Of a DNA stretch of 64,000 bases, positions 9,932 to 18,311 are shown one piece after another. Origin of the DNA: UMGS1696 sp963643035 (GTDB lineage: Bacteria > Bacillota > Clostridia > Oscillospirales > CAG-272). Location of the stretch: contig CAVIKO010000001.1 in assembly GCA_963643035.1 (NCBI GenBank), positions 35,364 through 99,363 of the forward strand. Direction: 5' to 3'. Under the pieces are notes generated by a model. That model made no database searches, had not been told where the DNA came from, and saw only the letters and a program-made list of their open reading frames with translations. A program made the position numbers and the translations under genes. Position 1 is the first letter of the stretch. The number at the start of each line of letters is the position of its first letter.

Positions 9932-10752
9932 AAGTAGTGGAGACAAGACTTCACATCGGACTGCCCGCACCCGTATCCCTTTTGCACATCAGCGATACGC
10001 ACTTGACCTATGCCGATGAACGGGACGATCAGCGCAAAATGGATCTTGCGGCCGGACGAGCTCCCTGTTTTCCGCACAACGCGGACGATCTGCGCGTGGA
10101 ATGCGCTTATGCAAAGGAAGCGGGAATCCCGATTCTTCACACCGGGGATCTCATCGATTTTGTATCGGCGGCAAACCTTGATGCTGCAAAGCGGTTCATG
10201 GAGGAGAACGATGTGCTGTTTATCGCCGGAAACCATGAATTCAGTCTGTATGTCGGTGAAGCGTTCGAGGACGCGGCGTACCGGAATCAGAGTCTCTCTA
10301 AGGTGCAGGCGGCGTTTCCGGAAAATATCCGTTTTACCTCCCGGAGGTTGGGCGGTGTGAAGTTTATCGGGATCGACAACGGCTACTATCGGTTTGAAAG
10401 GGCGCAGCTGAACGCACTGAAAGCGGAGCTTGCCGACGGTCTGCCTGCGATCCTCTATATGCACAATCCGCTGCACGAACCGGAGCTGTACCGTCTTTCG
10501 ATGACCAAAAATCCCTGCGCCTATCTGACCGGAACACCGGAGGAGTGGATGCAGACATACGACGACTACCGATACAGACAGCAAAAAGCGGACGAGGAGA
10601 CGTGGGAGACGATCCGTTTTATCGAAGCCTGCCCGCAGATTCGTGCGATTTTTGCCGGACATCTCCATTACGATTACGACGGTATGATTGCAGAGCGTCT
10701 GCCGCAATATGTCACCGGTATCGGTACGGCACGGTGCGTTACCATTGATTAA
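9928..10752 (+). CDS. calcineurin-like metallophosphoesterase
   Basis: This 274-residue cytoplasmic protein has the full two-metal phosphoesterase motif set: SDTH at residues 22-25, GDLID at 73-77, GNHE at 101-104, a His in YMHNPLH, and GHLH near the C-terminus. The family cleaves phosphomonoesters or phosphodiesters; the substrate cannot be read from sequence. It overlaps the fucosidase stop by four bases (ATGA), so translation is probably coupled, and it is followed 28 bp later by a GH20 hexosaminidase. The context suggests removal of phosphate from a sugar or glycan intermediate, but that is inference. Confidence 0.85.
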   Translation: MKVVETRLHIGLPAPVSLLHISDTHLTYADERDDQRKMDLAAGRAPCFPHNADDLRVECAYAKEAGIPILHTGDLIDFVSAANLDAAKRFMEENDVLFIAGNHEFSLYVGEAFEDAAYRNQSLSKVQAAFPENIRFTSRRLGGVKFIGIDNGYYRFERAQLNALKAELADGLPAILYMHNPLHEPELYRLSMTKNPCAYLTGTPEEWMQTYDDYRYRQQKADEETWETIRFIEACPQIRAIFAGHLHYDYDGMIAERLPQYVTGIGTARCVTID

Positions 10753-10780
10753 ATTCCAAATTACATAAGCGAGGCATTTC

Positions 10781-12688
10781 ATGCAAACACTTTCCCTCCA
10801 TCTCACAGGCATTCCGGCAGAACTGATCGGCGGTGTACAGGAAGCCGCGGCGATCCTGCCCATTACGCTGTCCTCCAACGGTATTCCGGTATCCGTAGAG
10901 CAGGGCGAAAAGCTCATCGCGGAGCTTACGCCGTCGGGCGGCAGAATCGTCTATTCCAAAAAAGTCGAGATTTTTCGCGCCCTTTCCCATATCGCACGGG
11001 AGGGGATCGGCTGCTACATCGAGGAAAAGGCAACGTTCCGTACAAACGGTTTCATGCTCGACGCTTCCCGAAACGCAGTCGAATCCCCGGAGGCGGTCAT
11101 GCGGCTGATCCGGTACATGGCGTTGCTCGGCATGAATATTCTGATGCTCTACACGGAGGATACCTACGAGGTCGAGGGATACCCGTATTTCGGCTATATG
11201 CGCGGTGGCTATTCCAAGGCGGACATCCGGCGCATGGACGACTATGCCTATTCGTTCGGTGTGGAGATGATGCCGTGCATCCAGACGCTCGGTCACCACG
11301 CGATGATCCTGCGCTGGTTCCGCAATATGGCGCCGATTTCCGATACGGGAGACGTGCTGCTTGCCGGAGAAGAGGCGACCTATCGCTATCTCCGTCAGAT
11401 CATTGGTGATGCAAGCGAACCGTACCGTTCCAAACGGATCCACATCGGCATGGACGAATCCGGCTCTCTCGGCACCGGAGCATATCGCGGAAAGCACGGT
11501 GTGCGTCCGAAGATCGACATTTTCACGGAGCATATGGCAAAAGTACGCGAAATCACGAATGAGCTGGGACTGCAGCCTATGATCTGGAGCGATATGTATT
11601 TTGCTCTCTGCTCTCCCACGCACGATTATGATCCGGAGTGCGTGATCTCTGATGAGGTGAAGGCGAAGATCCCGGACGACGTGCAGCTTGTGTACTGGGA
11701 TTACTACCATCAGAGCTACGATTTCTACCGCGGTGTGATCGAAAGACATAGAGAGGTCGGTGCTCCTCTTCTGTTCGCTGGCGGTATGTGGAACTGGCAA
11801 TCCCCGGCGGTCAATTACGAATATATGATTTCCACCTCTGTGCCGGGGCTGCGCGCCAGTCGGGATGCCGGCGTTGAGGAGGTGTTCGTGACCGCGTGGG
11901 GAGACGATGGGGTGGAAAACAGCCTGCCGTCTCTGTATTACGGGCTTGCTCTGTACGCGGAATTTGACTACTGCGGCGAATACGACCCGAATACGCTTAA
12001 CGCACGGTTCGCCGCGCTCTTTGGCACGGATCCCGCCGTGTATTACGACCAGTCCCGGTTCGATATGGTGCCGGACGCGATCAAGGACGCTACTCTTGCC
12101 CCTAATCCGTCATTCATGCTGCTCTACGAGGATCCGCTGACGTTGGTGTTTGAAAAGGATCTTGAGGGTGTGCCGCTTGCTGCCCATTATACCGAGGTCG
12201 CAGACGAATTTGCCGCGCTCTCCACGAAAACGACCGGGGAACTTCAGCCGATGGCGGAGCATTACGCTATCCTTGCGACCGTCCTGCGAGACAAATGCAT
12301 CTGGCGGGAGAACGCTCCCCGGATCGTGCGCAGCGGCGATCGTACCGCAGCGGTCGAGATGGCGGCTCTCGCGGATACGCTTGTTGAGGAACTGCGTTCG
12401 TTCGCTGACAGCTGGTACGCACTCTGGATGGAAAACAATCATCCGCAGGGCTACGATATACTGGACATTCGCATGGGTGCGCAGATCCGCCGCATGGAAA
12501 CCGCTGCCCGCCGGATGCACGCGTTTGCCAATGGGACACTTGACACCATTGCCGAAATGGAAAAGGAAAAGCTCCCCTATACCATTGAGCGGGAGTGGTG
12601 GTATCTTCCTTACCACGGCGGTACCGGCAAGGTAGGCAGATTCGGATCCTGGGCAGGCTGTATCACAGCGGAATTTATGGGATATTAA
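10781..12688 (+). CDS. beta-N-acetylhexosaminidase-like, GH20 (hexosaminidase D type)
   Basis: This 635-residue protein matches bacterial GH20 enzymes related to hexosaminidase D. The barrel signatures include FMLDASRNA near residue 91, NILMLYTEDTYEVEGYPYFGYMRG near 119-141, and HIGMDE at 221-226. Its Asp225-Glu226 pair fits the catalytic pair used in substrate-assisted cleavage of terminal GlcNAc or GalNAc. No signal peptide is seen, so it probably acts in the cytoplasm on imported oligosaccharides, with the upstream fucosidase. A GAGG ribosome binding site precedes the ATG. Transcription ends at a bidirectional hairpin at 12785-12836. Confidence 0.85.
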   Translation: MQTLSLHLTGIPAELIGGVQEAAAILPITLSSNGIPVSVEQGEKLIAELTPSGGRIVYSKKVEIFRALSHIAREGIGCYIEEKATFRTNGFMLDASRNAVESPEAVMRLIRYMALLGMNILMLYTEDTYEVEGYPYFGYMRGGYSKADIRRMDDYAYSFGVEMMPCIQTLGHHAMILRWFRNMAPISDTGDVLLAGEEATYRYLRQIIGDASEPYRSKRIHIGMDESGSLGTGAYRGKHGVRPKIDIFTEHMAKVREITNELGLQPMIWSDMYFALCSPTHDYDPECVISDEVKAKIPDDVQLVYWDYYHQSYDFYRGVIERHREVGAPLLFAGGMWNWQSPAVNYEYMISTSVPGLRASRDAGVEEVFVTAWGDDGVENSLPSLYYGLALYAEFDYCGEYDPNTLNARFAALFGTDPAVYYDQSRFDMVPDAIKDATLAPNPSFMLLYEDPLTLVFEKDLEGVPLAAHYTEVADEFAALSTKTTGELQPMAEHYAILATVLRDKCIWRENAPRIVRSGDRTAAVEMAALADTLVEELRSFADSWYALWMENNHPQGYDILDIRMGAQIRRMETAARRMHAFANGTLDTIAEMEKEKLPYTIEREWWYLPYHGGTGKVGRFGSWAGCITAEFMGY

Positions 12689-12784
12689 ACCGGACAGGAA
12701 GGCTGCCGCAGAGTATACGTACTGTCTTGTACCTGTGTGCGGGATCTCATGCCGAACCAATAGAAATGCGCCACCGGACGCACC

Positions 12785-12836
12785 AAAAGACGGAAAGCTT
12801 CTCCATCCTCAGGATGGGAAAGCTTTCCGTCTTTTC
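12785..12836. terminator. bidirectional terminator between GH20 and SGNH genes
   Basis: AAGACGGAAAGCTT and its near-complement AAGCTTTCCGTCTT flank a loop of about 20 bases, with T or A runs on both sides. It serves the two converging genes. Confidence 0.85.
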
Positions 12837-12857
12837 TCGTTCTCTCTTTATTTTCGA

Positions 12858-13661
12858 TCACCATTTCGCAGAGGAGTTGTGGAAGCCGGTGCCGATGAAG
12901 CCGACCTGCGTGAAGTCCTCCGGGTGATTGCGAATGATGTAGTCGATGTAGGTCATCACGATCTCGGCGGTGAAGCGGTAGCCGGCGGGATTCAGATGAC
13001 CGCCCAGGCAGAAGTTTTTGTGGAACTGTTCGTCGTAGACCGGCGCATCGCGATAGAGGTCGATCACATATGTGAACGGAAAAACCTTCGCGAATTCATG
13101 GAGCAGTGCTGCATGGGCAGCCTTTTTCGCGTCCTGTTCCGCGCTGTTATTGCAATCACGCGGCATCGTCATGAGGAAGAAACGCGATTTCTCCTCGATG
13201 GCGCGGTATTTTTGCAAGACTTTCCCGTAGTAGCCCGCAAACGTTTTGGCATTCTTTTCGCAGTCCTCCAGGCAGATGTCCGCTGTCGTGCCCAGCGTAT
13301 CGCCGCGGTTCAGCAGATCGTTCACGCCGAGTGCCACAATGTACGCCTGGCACGCGTATGCTGGATTCCAGAAGTCCTTCGATGCCGCAAAGCTGTCGCA
13401 GTATTCGCTTGCCGTCATCCCGCCGCGCGAGAAATTGTATACCTTGCAGCCGGCGGCACGGGCGATGTACTGCCCCCATGAATATTCAAATAAATCGTGG
13501 TAGCCGCGCTGTCCGTCTTCTGTCAGCGATTCAAATTCACCTGAGGACAGACTGTCTCCAATGCAGGCAATGGTGCGAAAGATTGCTGTGAGACCTCCGT
13601 CCGGCTTGATACAGTCAAGGGGCAGTTCTCCCGGGTTCGCATAATAACGTCGCATATCCAT
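12858..13661 (-). CDS. SGNH/GDSL-family hydrolase
   Basis: This 267-residue protein has the SGNH blocks in order: GDSLS at residues 35-39 (Ser37 nucleophile), a glycine-bearing block II (SRGGMTAS), GVND in block III, and a block V Asp/His region (GGHLNPAGY). Members are lipases, sugar O-acetyl esterases or lysophospholipases. The neighbouring glycosidases make a carbohydrate esterase likely, but this is inference. No signal peptide is visible. ATG at 13661 was chosen because GGAGGAAAT lies just upstream; a start 57 bases earlier lacks such a site. Confidence 0.85.
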   Translation of the reverse strand: MDMRRYYANPGELPLDCIKPDGGLTAIFRTIACIGDSLSSGEFESLTEDGQRGYHDLFEYSWGQYIARAAGCKVYNFSRGGMTASEYCDSFAASKDFWNPAYACQAYIVALGVNDLLNRGDTLGTTADICLEDCEKNAKTFAGYYGKVLQKYRAIEEKSRFFLMTMPRDCNNSAEQDAKKAAHAALLHEFAKVFPFTYVIDLYRDAPVYDEQFHKNFCLGGHLNPAGYRFTAEIVMTYIDYIIRNHPEDFTQVGFIGTGFHNSSAKW

Positions 13662-13752
13662 TGTGATTTCCTCCGTAATTGATTGATTTGTGGATAGTAT
13701 AGCAGAATATCGCCGCAATTACAAGGGGAGAACGGATAATTTTCGGGAATTA

Positions 13753-14517
13753 TTACCCCACGAGCACAAGGATCGCCTGCACGAGTTTCCAGCTGTTGAT
13801 TCCCATGATTGTCAGGCCTACAATTCCCAAAAGCGGCCGCACCGGGATCTTCCGACAGAGGAACGCTGCAAACGGAGCCGCAATCACGCCGCCGACGATG
13901 AGTCCGAGAACGGACGGCAGATAGTCCCGCAGCGAACCGAGCGAAAAAAAAAACGTGATGCTCTCCGCCAGAGTTACGAAAAATTCCGCCGTGTTCACGG
14001 AGCCGATCGTCTTGTGGACGTCGTGATCCCGGGCGAGCAGCGTGGATGTGACCACAGGTCCCCATCCGCCGCCGCCCATCGCATCGCTTGTCCCGCCGAT
14101 AAAGGCAAGCGGGCAGACCCATGCGCCCACCTTTTTTTCCGATACATCTCCCTTTTTGCGGAACATCTTCAGAAAAATCACCAGTCCCATCGCCACCAGA
14201 TACGCGCTGATGAATGGCGCGATTATCCGGTCGTCAAAGGACGTGAGAATGTATGCCCCAAATACGCCGCCGATCACCCCCGGGATCGCCAGACGGACAA
14301 AGAGCGCGCGCGATACGTTCTTCATCGAAAGGTGCGAAATCCCGGATGCGAGGGTTGTGAAAATTTCGGCGGCGTGCGTGCAAGCGGACGATACCGCAGA
14401 CGATACGCCAAAGGTGCGCAGAAACGTCGAGCAGCTCACTCCATACGCCATACCAAGCGTTCCATCGATGAGCTGCGCCAAAAATCCGACGATGAGACAG
14501 AGAAAGAAGATTCTCAT
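13753..14517 (-). CDS. TauE/SafE-family membrane transporter
   Basis: This 254-residue protein is almost entirely hydrophobic segments (about seven to eight membrane spans) with the family's duplicated half-repeats: GFLAQLIDGTLGMAYG at the N-terminus and FIGGTSDAMGGGGWGP near residue 145. The family exports or takes up small organosulfur or sulfite-type anions across the cytoplasmic membrane; the substrate is unknown. It is transcribed alone from a consensus promoter at 14556-14584. Confidence 0.88.
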   Translation of the reverse strand: MRIFFLCLIVGFLAQLIDGTLGMAYGVSCSTFLRTFGVSSAVSSACTHAAEIFTTLASGISHLSMKNVSRALFVRLAIPGVIGGVFGAYILTSFDDRIIAPFISAYLVAMGLVIFLKMFRKKGDVSEKKVGAWVCPLAFIGGTSDAMGGGGWGPVVTSTLLARDHDVHKTIGSVNTAEFFVTLAESITFFFSLGSLRDYLPSVLGLIVGGVIAAPFAAFLCRKIPVRPLLGIVGLTIMGINSWKLVQAILVLVG

Positions 14518-14555
14518 TATAAGTAACCCCTTATATGGATGATAAGTATGCGGTG

Positions 14556-14584
14556 ATTATAGCACACGGCGTCGCCCCTGTCAA
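14556..14584 (-). promoter_or_regulatory. consensus sigma-A promoter for the TauE/SafE gene
   Basis: On the minus strand TTGACA (14584-14579) and TATAAT (14561-14556) are spaced by 17 bp, both boxes perfect. Confidence 0.8.
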
Positions 14585-14739
14585 TGGAGCACGCGGATTT
14601 TTTCGATTCTGTCGCGGTTTTCGTCCAGTTTTTACCTCCCGCGACAGAACACGGTACTCGAGATATGTGTGTATAAGATGCCTATCCACAACATCGATGC
14701 AAAAATCCCCGCCGCGGTACGTTATTTTCGTATAATACC

Positions 14740-14768
14740 TTGACTTTGAACGGCAAAAAAGCTATAAT
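14740..14768 (+). promoter_or_regulatory. sigma-A promoter for rny
   Basis: TTGACT (14740-14745) and TATAAT (14763-14768) are spaced by 17 bp. The leader of about 280 bp before rny is long, but I recognise no riboswitch in it. The stretch 14585-14739 shows nothing identifiable. Confidence 0.7.
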
Positions 14769-15052
14769 ATATTGTACTATGTGTACGTATCCCCTGCCGC
14801 CAATCGGTGGATCGGATACACACGTGTAGAAAATGTATCCGTTCCCGCAGGATGGCTCAGTCGTACGGACGGATACAGAGGAAAATCATTCCCGCAGTGC
14901 CGGTTGATCTGCCACAGACGCGCCGCTTCGGAGAAATACCGGAAAAATCCGCTGTCGGCATCGTTCAAAAGTCGAATAACCCCCGCATTTTGGGGAACGA
15001 GGTGTACAAAAACATGCAGCAAAAATCAGAAAAACAGAAAAGGAGGTGCCAG

Positions 15053-16648
15053 ATGGATCCCATCACTGTAATCGTTGTCGTTGTCGGGGTTCTGGCTGGT
15101 CTTGGCGGAGGCTTTGCGCTCGGTGTCATGCATCGGAAACGCGTAGCGGAGGCTGAGATTGGATCCGCAGAACTCCAGGCAAAGAAGATACTGGAAGAAG
15201 GCATCAAAAACGCCGAAACCAAGAAAAAAGAAGCCCTTATCGAAGCCAAGGAAGAAATCTTACGCACAAAGAATGAATNNNNNNNNNNNNNNNNNNNNNN
15301 NNNNNNNNNNNNNNNNNNNNNNNNNNNNNNNNNNNNNNNNNNNNNNNGTGCGGAAATCACCCGTCAGGAGCGGCGCATTACCCAAAAGGAAGAAATTCTC
15401 GACCGCAAGACCGAGGCGATGGAGAAAAAGGACGAAAAGCTGAACGCCAAGCTCAAAGAGGCGACCGAGCTGAATGAGGAAATCGAAAAGGTCAAGGCCG
15501 AACAGTTTGAGACGCTTCAGAAAATCGCCGGCATGACTGCGGAGGAGGCCACCGAGAAACTGGTAGCCGCTCTCGAAACACAGGTCAAGCACGAGCAGGC
15601 CATGAAGCTTGTCGAACTGGAGGAGCAGTTCAAGGAGGACGCGGACGAAAAGGCGAAGGAAATTCTCTCCCTTGCCATCCAACGCTGCGCCGCCGATCAT
15701 GTCTCCGAAATTACCGTTTCCGTCGTACCGCTGCCCGGAGAGGAAATGAAGGGCAGGATCATCGGACGTGAGGGCAGAAACATCCGCACCATCGAAACCC
15801 TGACCGGCGTGGATCTCATCATCGACGATACACCGGAAGCGATCACCGTGTCGAGCTTTGATCCGGTGCGCCGCGAAATTGCCCGGATCGCCCTCGAAAA
15901 GCTGATCCAGGACGGTAGAATCCACCCGACCCGTATTGAGGAAATGGTCGAAAAAGCACGGCGTGAGGTCGAGCAGACAATCAAGCAGGCTGGCGAACGT
16001 GCCACCTTTGAGACTGGCATCCATGGCTTCAACCCGGAGATGATCAAGCTCCTCGGCAGACTGAAATTCCGTACCAGCTACGGACAGAACGTACTCGCAC
16101 ATTCCGTTGAAGTCTCGCTTCTCGCTGGAACAATCGCGGACGAAATCGGCGTGGACAGCACACTCGCAAAACGCGCCGGACTCTTGCACGACATCGGTAA
16201 AGCGCTCACGCAGGAGGTTGAGGGTTCCCATGTCCAGCTCGGCGTAGAGATTGCCCGGAAGTACAAGGAATCCAAGGAGGTCATTCACGCGATCGAAGCA
16301 CACCACAACGATGTGGAACCGCAGACGCTCACTGCCATCATCGTGCAGGCGGCGGACGCCATTTCCGCAGCAAGACCGGGTGCGCGACGTGAAAATCTTG
16401 AAAACTACATCAAACGGCTCACCAAGCTCGAGGAAATCGCCAATGAATTCGACTGTGTGGAGAAATCCTACGCGATCCAGGCGGGCAGAGAGATCCGGAT
16501 CATGGTCAAACCCGATCAGGTCAACGATGATCAGATGGTACTTGTGGCGCGCGACATCGTAAAGAAGATTGAAGCCGAGCTCGAATACCCCGGACAGATT
16601 AAGGTCAATATCATCCGCGAAAGCCGTGCGGTGGATTTTGCTAAGTGA
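15053..16648 (+). CDS. rny: ribonuclease Y
   Basis: RNase Y is the membrane-bound endoribonuclease that starts mRNA decay in many Firmicutes. The protein begins with a transmembrane helix (residues 2-25, ending GLGGGFALGVMHRK), followed by a long charged coiled coil, a KH RNA-binding domain (GRIIGREGRNIRTIETLTG) and an HD domain (HSVEVSLLAG, LLHDIGKA, AHHNDVEP). The HD pair supplies the metal site. ATG at 15053 follows AAAGGAGGTGCC and gives the normal N-terminal anchor; the open frame further upstream has no ribosome binding site. A 69-base run of N (15279-15347) falls in the coiled coil. The frame is kept across it, so about 23 residues are unknown and the length of 531 residues depends on the gap size being right. 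Confidence 0.95.
   Translation: MDPITVIVVVVGVLAGLGGGFALGVMHRKRVAEAEIGSAELQAKKILEEGIKNAETKKKEALIEAKEEILRTKNEXXXXXXXXXXXXXXXXXXXXXXXXAEITRQERRITQKEEILDRKTEAMEKKDEKLNAKLKEATELNEEIEKVKAEQFETLQKIAGMTAEEATEKLVAALETQVKHEQAMKLVELEEQFKEDADEKAKEILSLAIQRCAADHVSEITVSVVPLPGEEMKGRIIGREGRNIRTIETLTGVDLIIDDTPEAITVSSFDPVRREIARIALEKLIQDGRIHPTRIEEMVEKARREVEQTIKQAGERATFETGIHGFNPEMIKLLGRLKFRTSYGQNVLAHSVEVSLLAGTIADEIGVDSTLAKRAGLLHDIGKALTQEVEGSHVQLGVEIARKYKESKEVIHAIEAHHNDVEPQTLTAIIVQAADAISAARPGARRENLENYIKRLTKLEEIANEFDCVEKSYAIQAGREIRIMVKPDQVNDDQMVLVARDIVKKIEAELEYPGQIKVNIIRESRAVDFAK
15279..15347. other. assembly gap of 69 N
   Basis: A run of 69 unspecified bases lies inside rny. The reading frame matches on both sides, so the gap is either exact or a multiple of three, and is not evidence of a broken gene. 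Confidence 0.99.
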
Positions 16649-16813
16649 ATTGGCACGCCAAATAAAGTGGCAAAAGTCCCCTGATGCATCCATTCCCGGC
16701 AGAAGCATTCCAAGCGTCTCACAATCCCCGAATACCGAATGCTGAAAATACCGCCCCCACCTGTTGCGGCGTTATCATAGATTTTTCGTACCTCGGAATG
16801 AAATGAGCGTATT

Positions 16814-16854
16814 GCCCGTGTTTTCGGACTTTTTCGAAGACACGGGCGTTTTCT
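16814..16854 (+). terminator. intrinsic terminator downstream of rny
   Basis: GCCCGTGTTTTCG (16814-16826) pairs with TCGAAGACACGGGC (ending near 16847), followed by GTTTTCTTT. The rest of the 697-bp gap 16649-17345 holds a direct repeat GACGGATTCCGT (two copies near 16861-16888) and a run of about ten G near 16940. Otherwise I see nothing in it. Confidence 0.75.
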
Positions 16855-17345
16855 TTCCCAAGACGGATTCCGTCGCCGACGGATTCCGTTGGCTTTCCTT
16901 TGTGCAAGTTTGCCAATAAAACGTCATTGTGACTAAAAACGGGGGGGGGGGCGTATAAATAATATACAAATTGCGTGTGTGACAAATTGCCAAACGACGG
17001 TGCAAATTCCGCTTTTTTTACGGGAAATTCACGAAAACAGCAAGTATGTTGATAGAATGCGCTTATATTTGTGTGAAATGTCGAACATTCGATATACAAC
17101 ACGGAATCTGTTGGCAGACTACAATAGGGATACCTGTATGATTGCAAATGTAAGTACAGCTAAACGCACAAAAATAGTGTATTGGAATTGTGTGAATTGA
17201 ACAAATAGAATAAAATCGTCAAAACGATGGCAAGATAACCACGTTTTGATTAACATAGGATAATGCTTTTCACAGTAAAGTATGCTATAATAAGAATAAT
17301 CTTTCCCATATAAAGTAGCAGACAGAATTGATAGGGGGGTATAGT

Positions 17346-17936
17346 ATGAGCGAAGATTTTGACCGTTTGATGCGCGCTCTGCATCTCACCGGAACTACAT
17401 ATTGTGACGAACTGTGCGCCATAGCTACAGAAAAAACGATCGAAAAGGGGCAGAAACTGAGTGAAAGCGACAAGCACTACACTATGTTTCTCATGTCCGG
17501 ACTCTTGCGCGGTTACATCAACAACAAAGACGGCGAAGAGATCACGGATTGTTTTATTCGCCGATATGCGGAGGCATGTACGATGGATTTATCCATTGTA
17601 GGCTTCAAAGCGGAAATGGAGATTCATGTGGAGGCGCTGGAGGACACGCGGGTGATCTGTTTTGAAAACTACGATGTGAACTCCATGCTGTCCCGTTCGC
17701 CGGAGCTTCTATTCGTAGTCAACCGTGCTATAACGCAGAACTACATTGATCTGTGGAAGCACAAGACGATCCTTTACCGGACGACGGCAATGGAACGTTA
17801 TGAGTGGTTTCTGAAGGATTACCCTGGACTAATCGACGTGGTGCCGCACAAATACATAGCCTCTTTCCTGGATATGACGCCGGTGACATTGAGCCGCTTG
17901 CGGAAAACAATGTACAAGGATCAGCTCTGGATGTAG
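17346..17936 (+). CDS. Crp/Fnr-family transcriptional regulator
   Basis: This 196-residue protein has the Crp/Fnr plan: an N-terminal cyclic-nucleotide-binding-like beta roll (residues about 15-120), a long dimerisation helix, and a C-terminal winged helix-turn-helix with the segment VPHKYIASFLDMTPVTLSRLR. It lacks the cysteine cluster of Fnr and the full cAMP-binding signature, so its effector is unknown. ATG at 17346 follows AGGGGGGT. A TATAAT box at 17286-17291 has no good -35 partner. The gene stands alone; the fusion esterase downstream starts 375 bp later, so regulation of that gene is possible but unproven. Confidence 0.85.
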   Translation: MSEDFDRLMRALHLTGTTYCDELCAIATEKTIEKGQKLSESDKHYTMFLMSGLLRGYINNKDGEEITDCFIRRYAEACTMDLSIVGFKAEMEIHVEALEDTRVICFENYDVNSMLSRSPELLFVVNRAITQNYIDLWKHKTILYRTTAMERYEWFLKDYPGLIDVVPHKYIASFLDMTPVTLSRLRKTMYKDQLWM

Positions 17937-18311
17937 TGAGACACACGGAATATGCGAGAAAACAAAACAGAAAAACCGATCTGACGGTATCCGAAAGGTA
18001 CCTGCGGATCGATTTTTTGGTGGAAATAAGAAAATCTAAAGGAAAGTATAAGAAAATACCAAAGAAACCCATCAACGGAGATTGCGCGGGCGGTGCTGAT
18101 GTATTCGCTGTTCGTGATCCCGGTCGTACTCGCCTTTTCCCAGAATCCGGACTGAAAGCCAATCCACACAGATGAGCTGTCGGCATTCGGAAAATCTGAT
18201 TCCACCAATATCCATGGAAGCGTGTCGTGCGGATTCTTTTCGGTATCTCTTGCAATTTCGCGAAAAGCATGTTACAATGGTATCGGAAAATCACTACGCG
18301 GAGGAAAAGAT
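17937..18311 (+). other. gene-poor stretch with a possible gene remnant
   Basis: This 375-bp gap has no complete gene. Around 18075-18155 one frame ends in a hydrophobic segment (VLMYSLFVIPVVLAFSQNPD then stop) that looks like the last membrane helix of a lost transporter. There is no start or ribosome binding site for it. I see no terminator or promoter. Confidence 0.3.

Noticed and set aside
15279..15347. Disruption of rny
   Set aside because: The 69 N keep the reading frame; it is a sequencing gap, not a mutation.
15260..16708. A 482-codon minus-strand open frame opposite rny
   Set aside because: RNase Y has clear KH and HD domains on the plus strand. The antisense frame also runs through the N gap.
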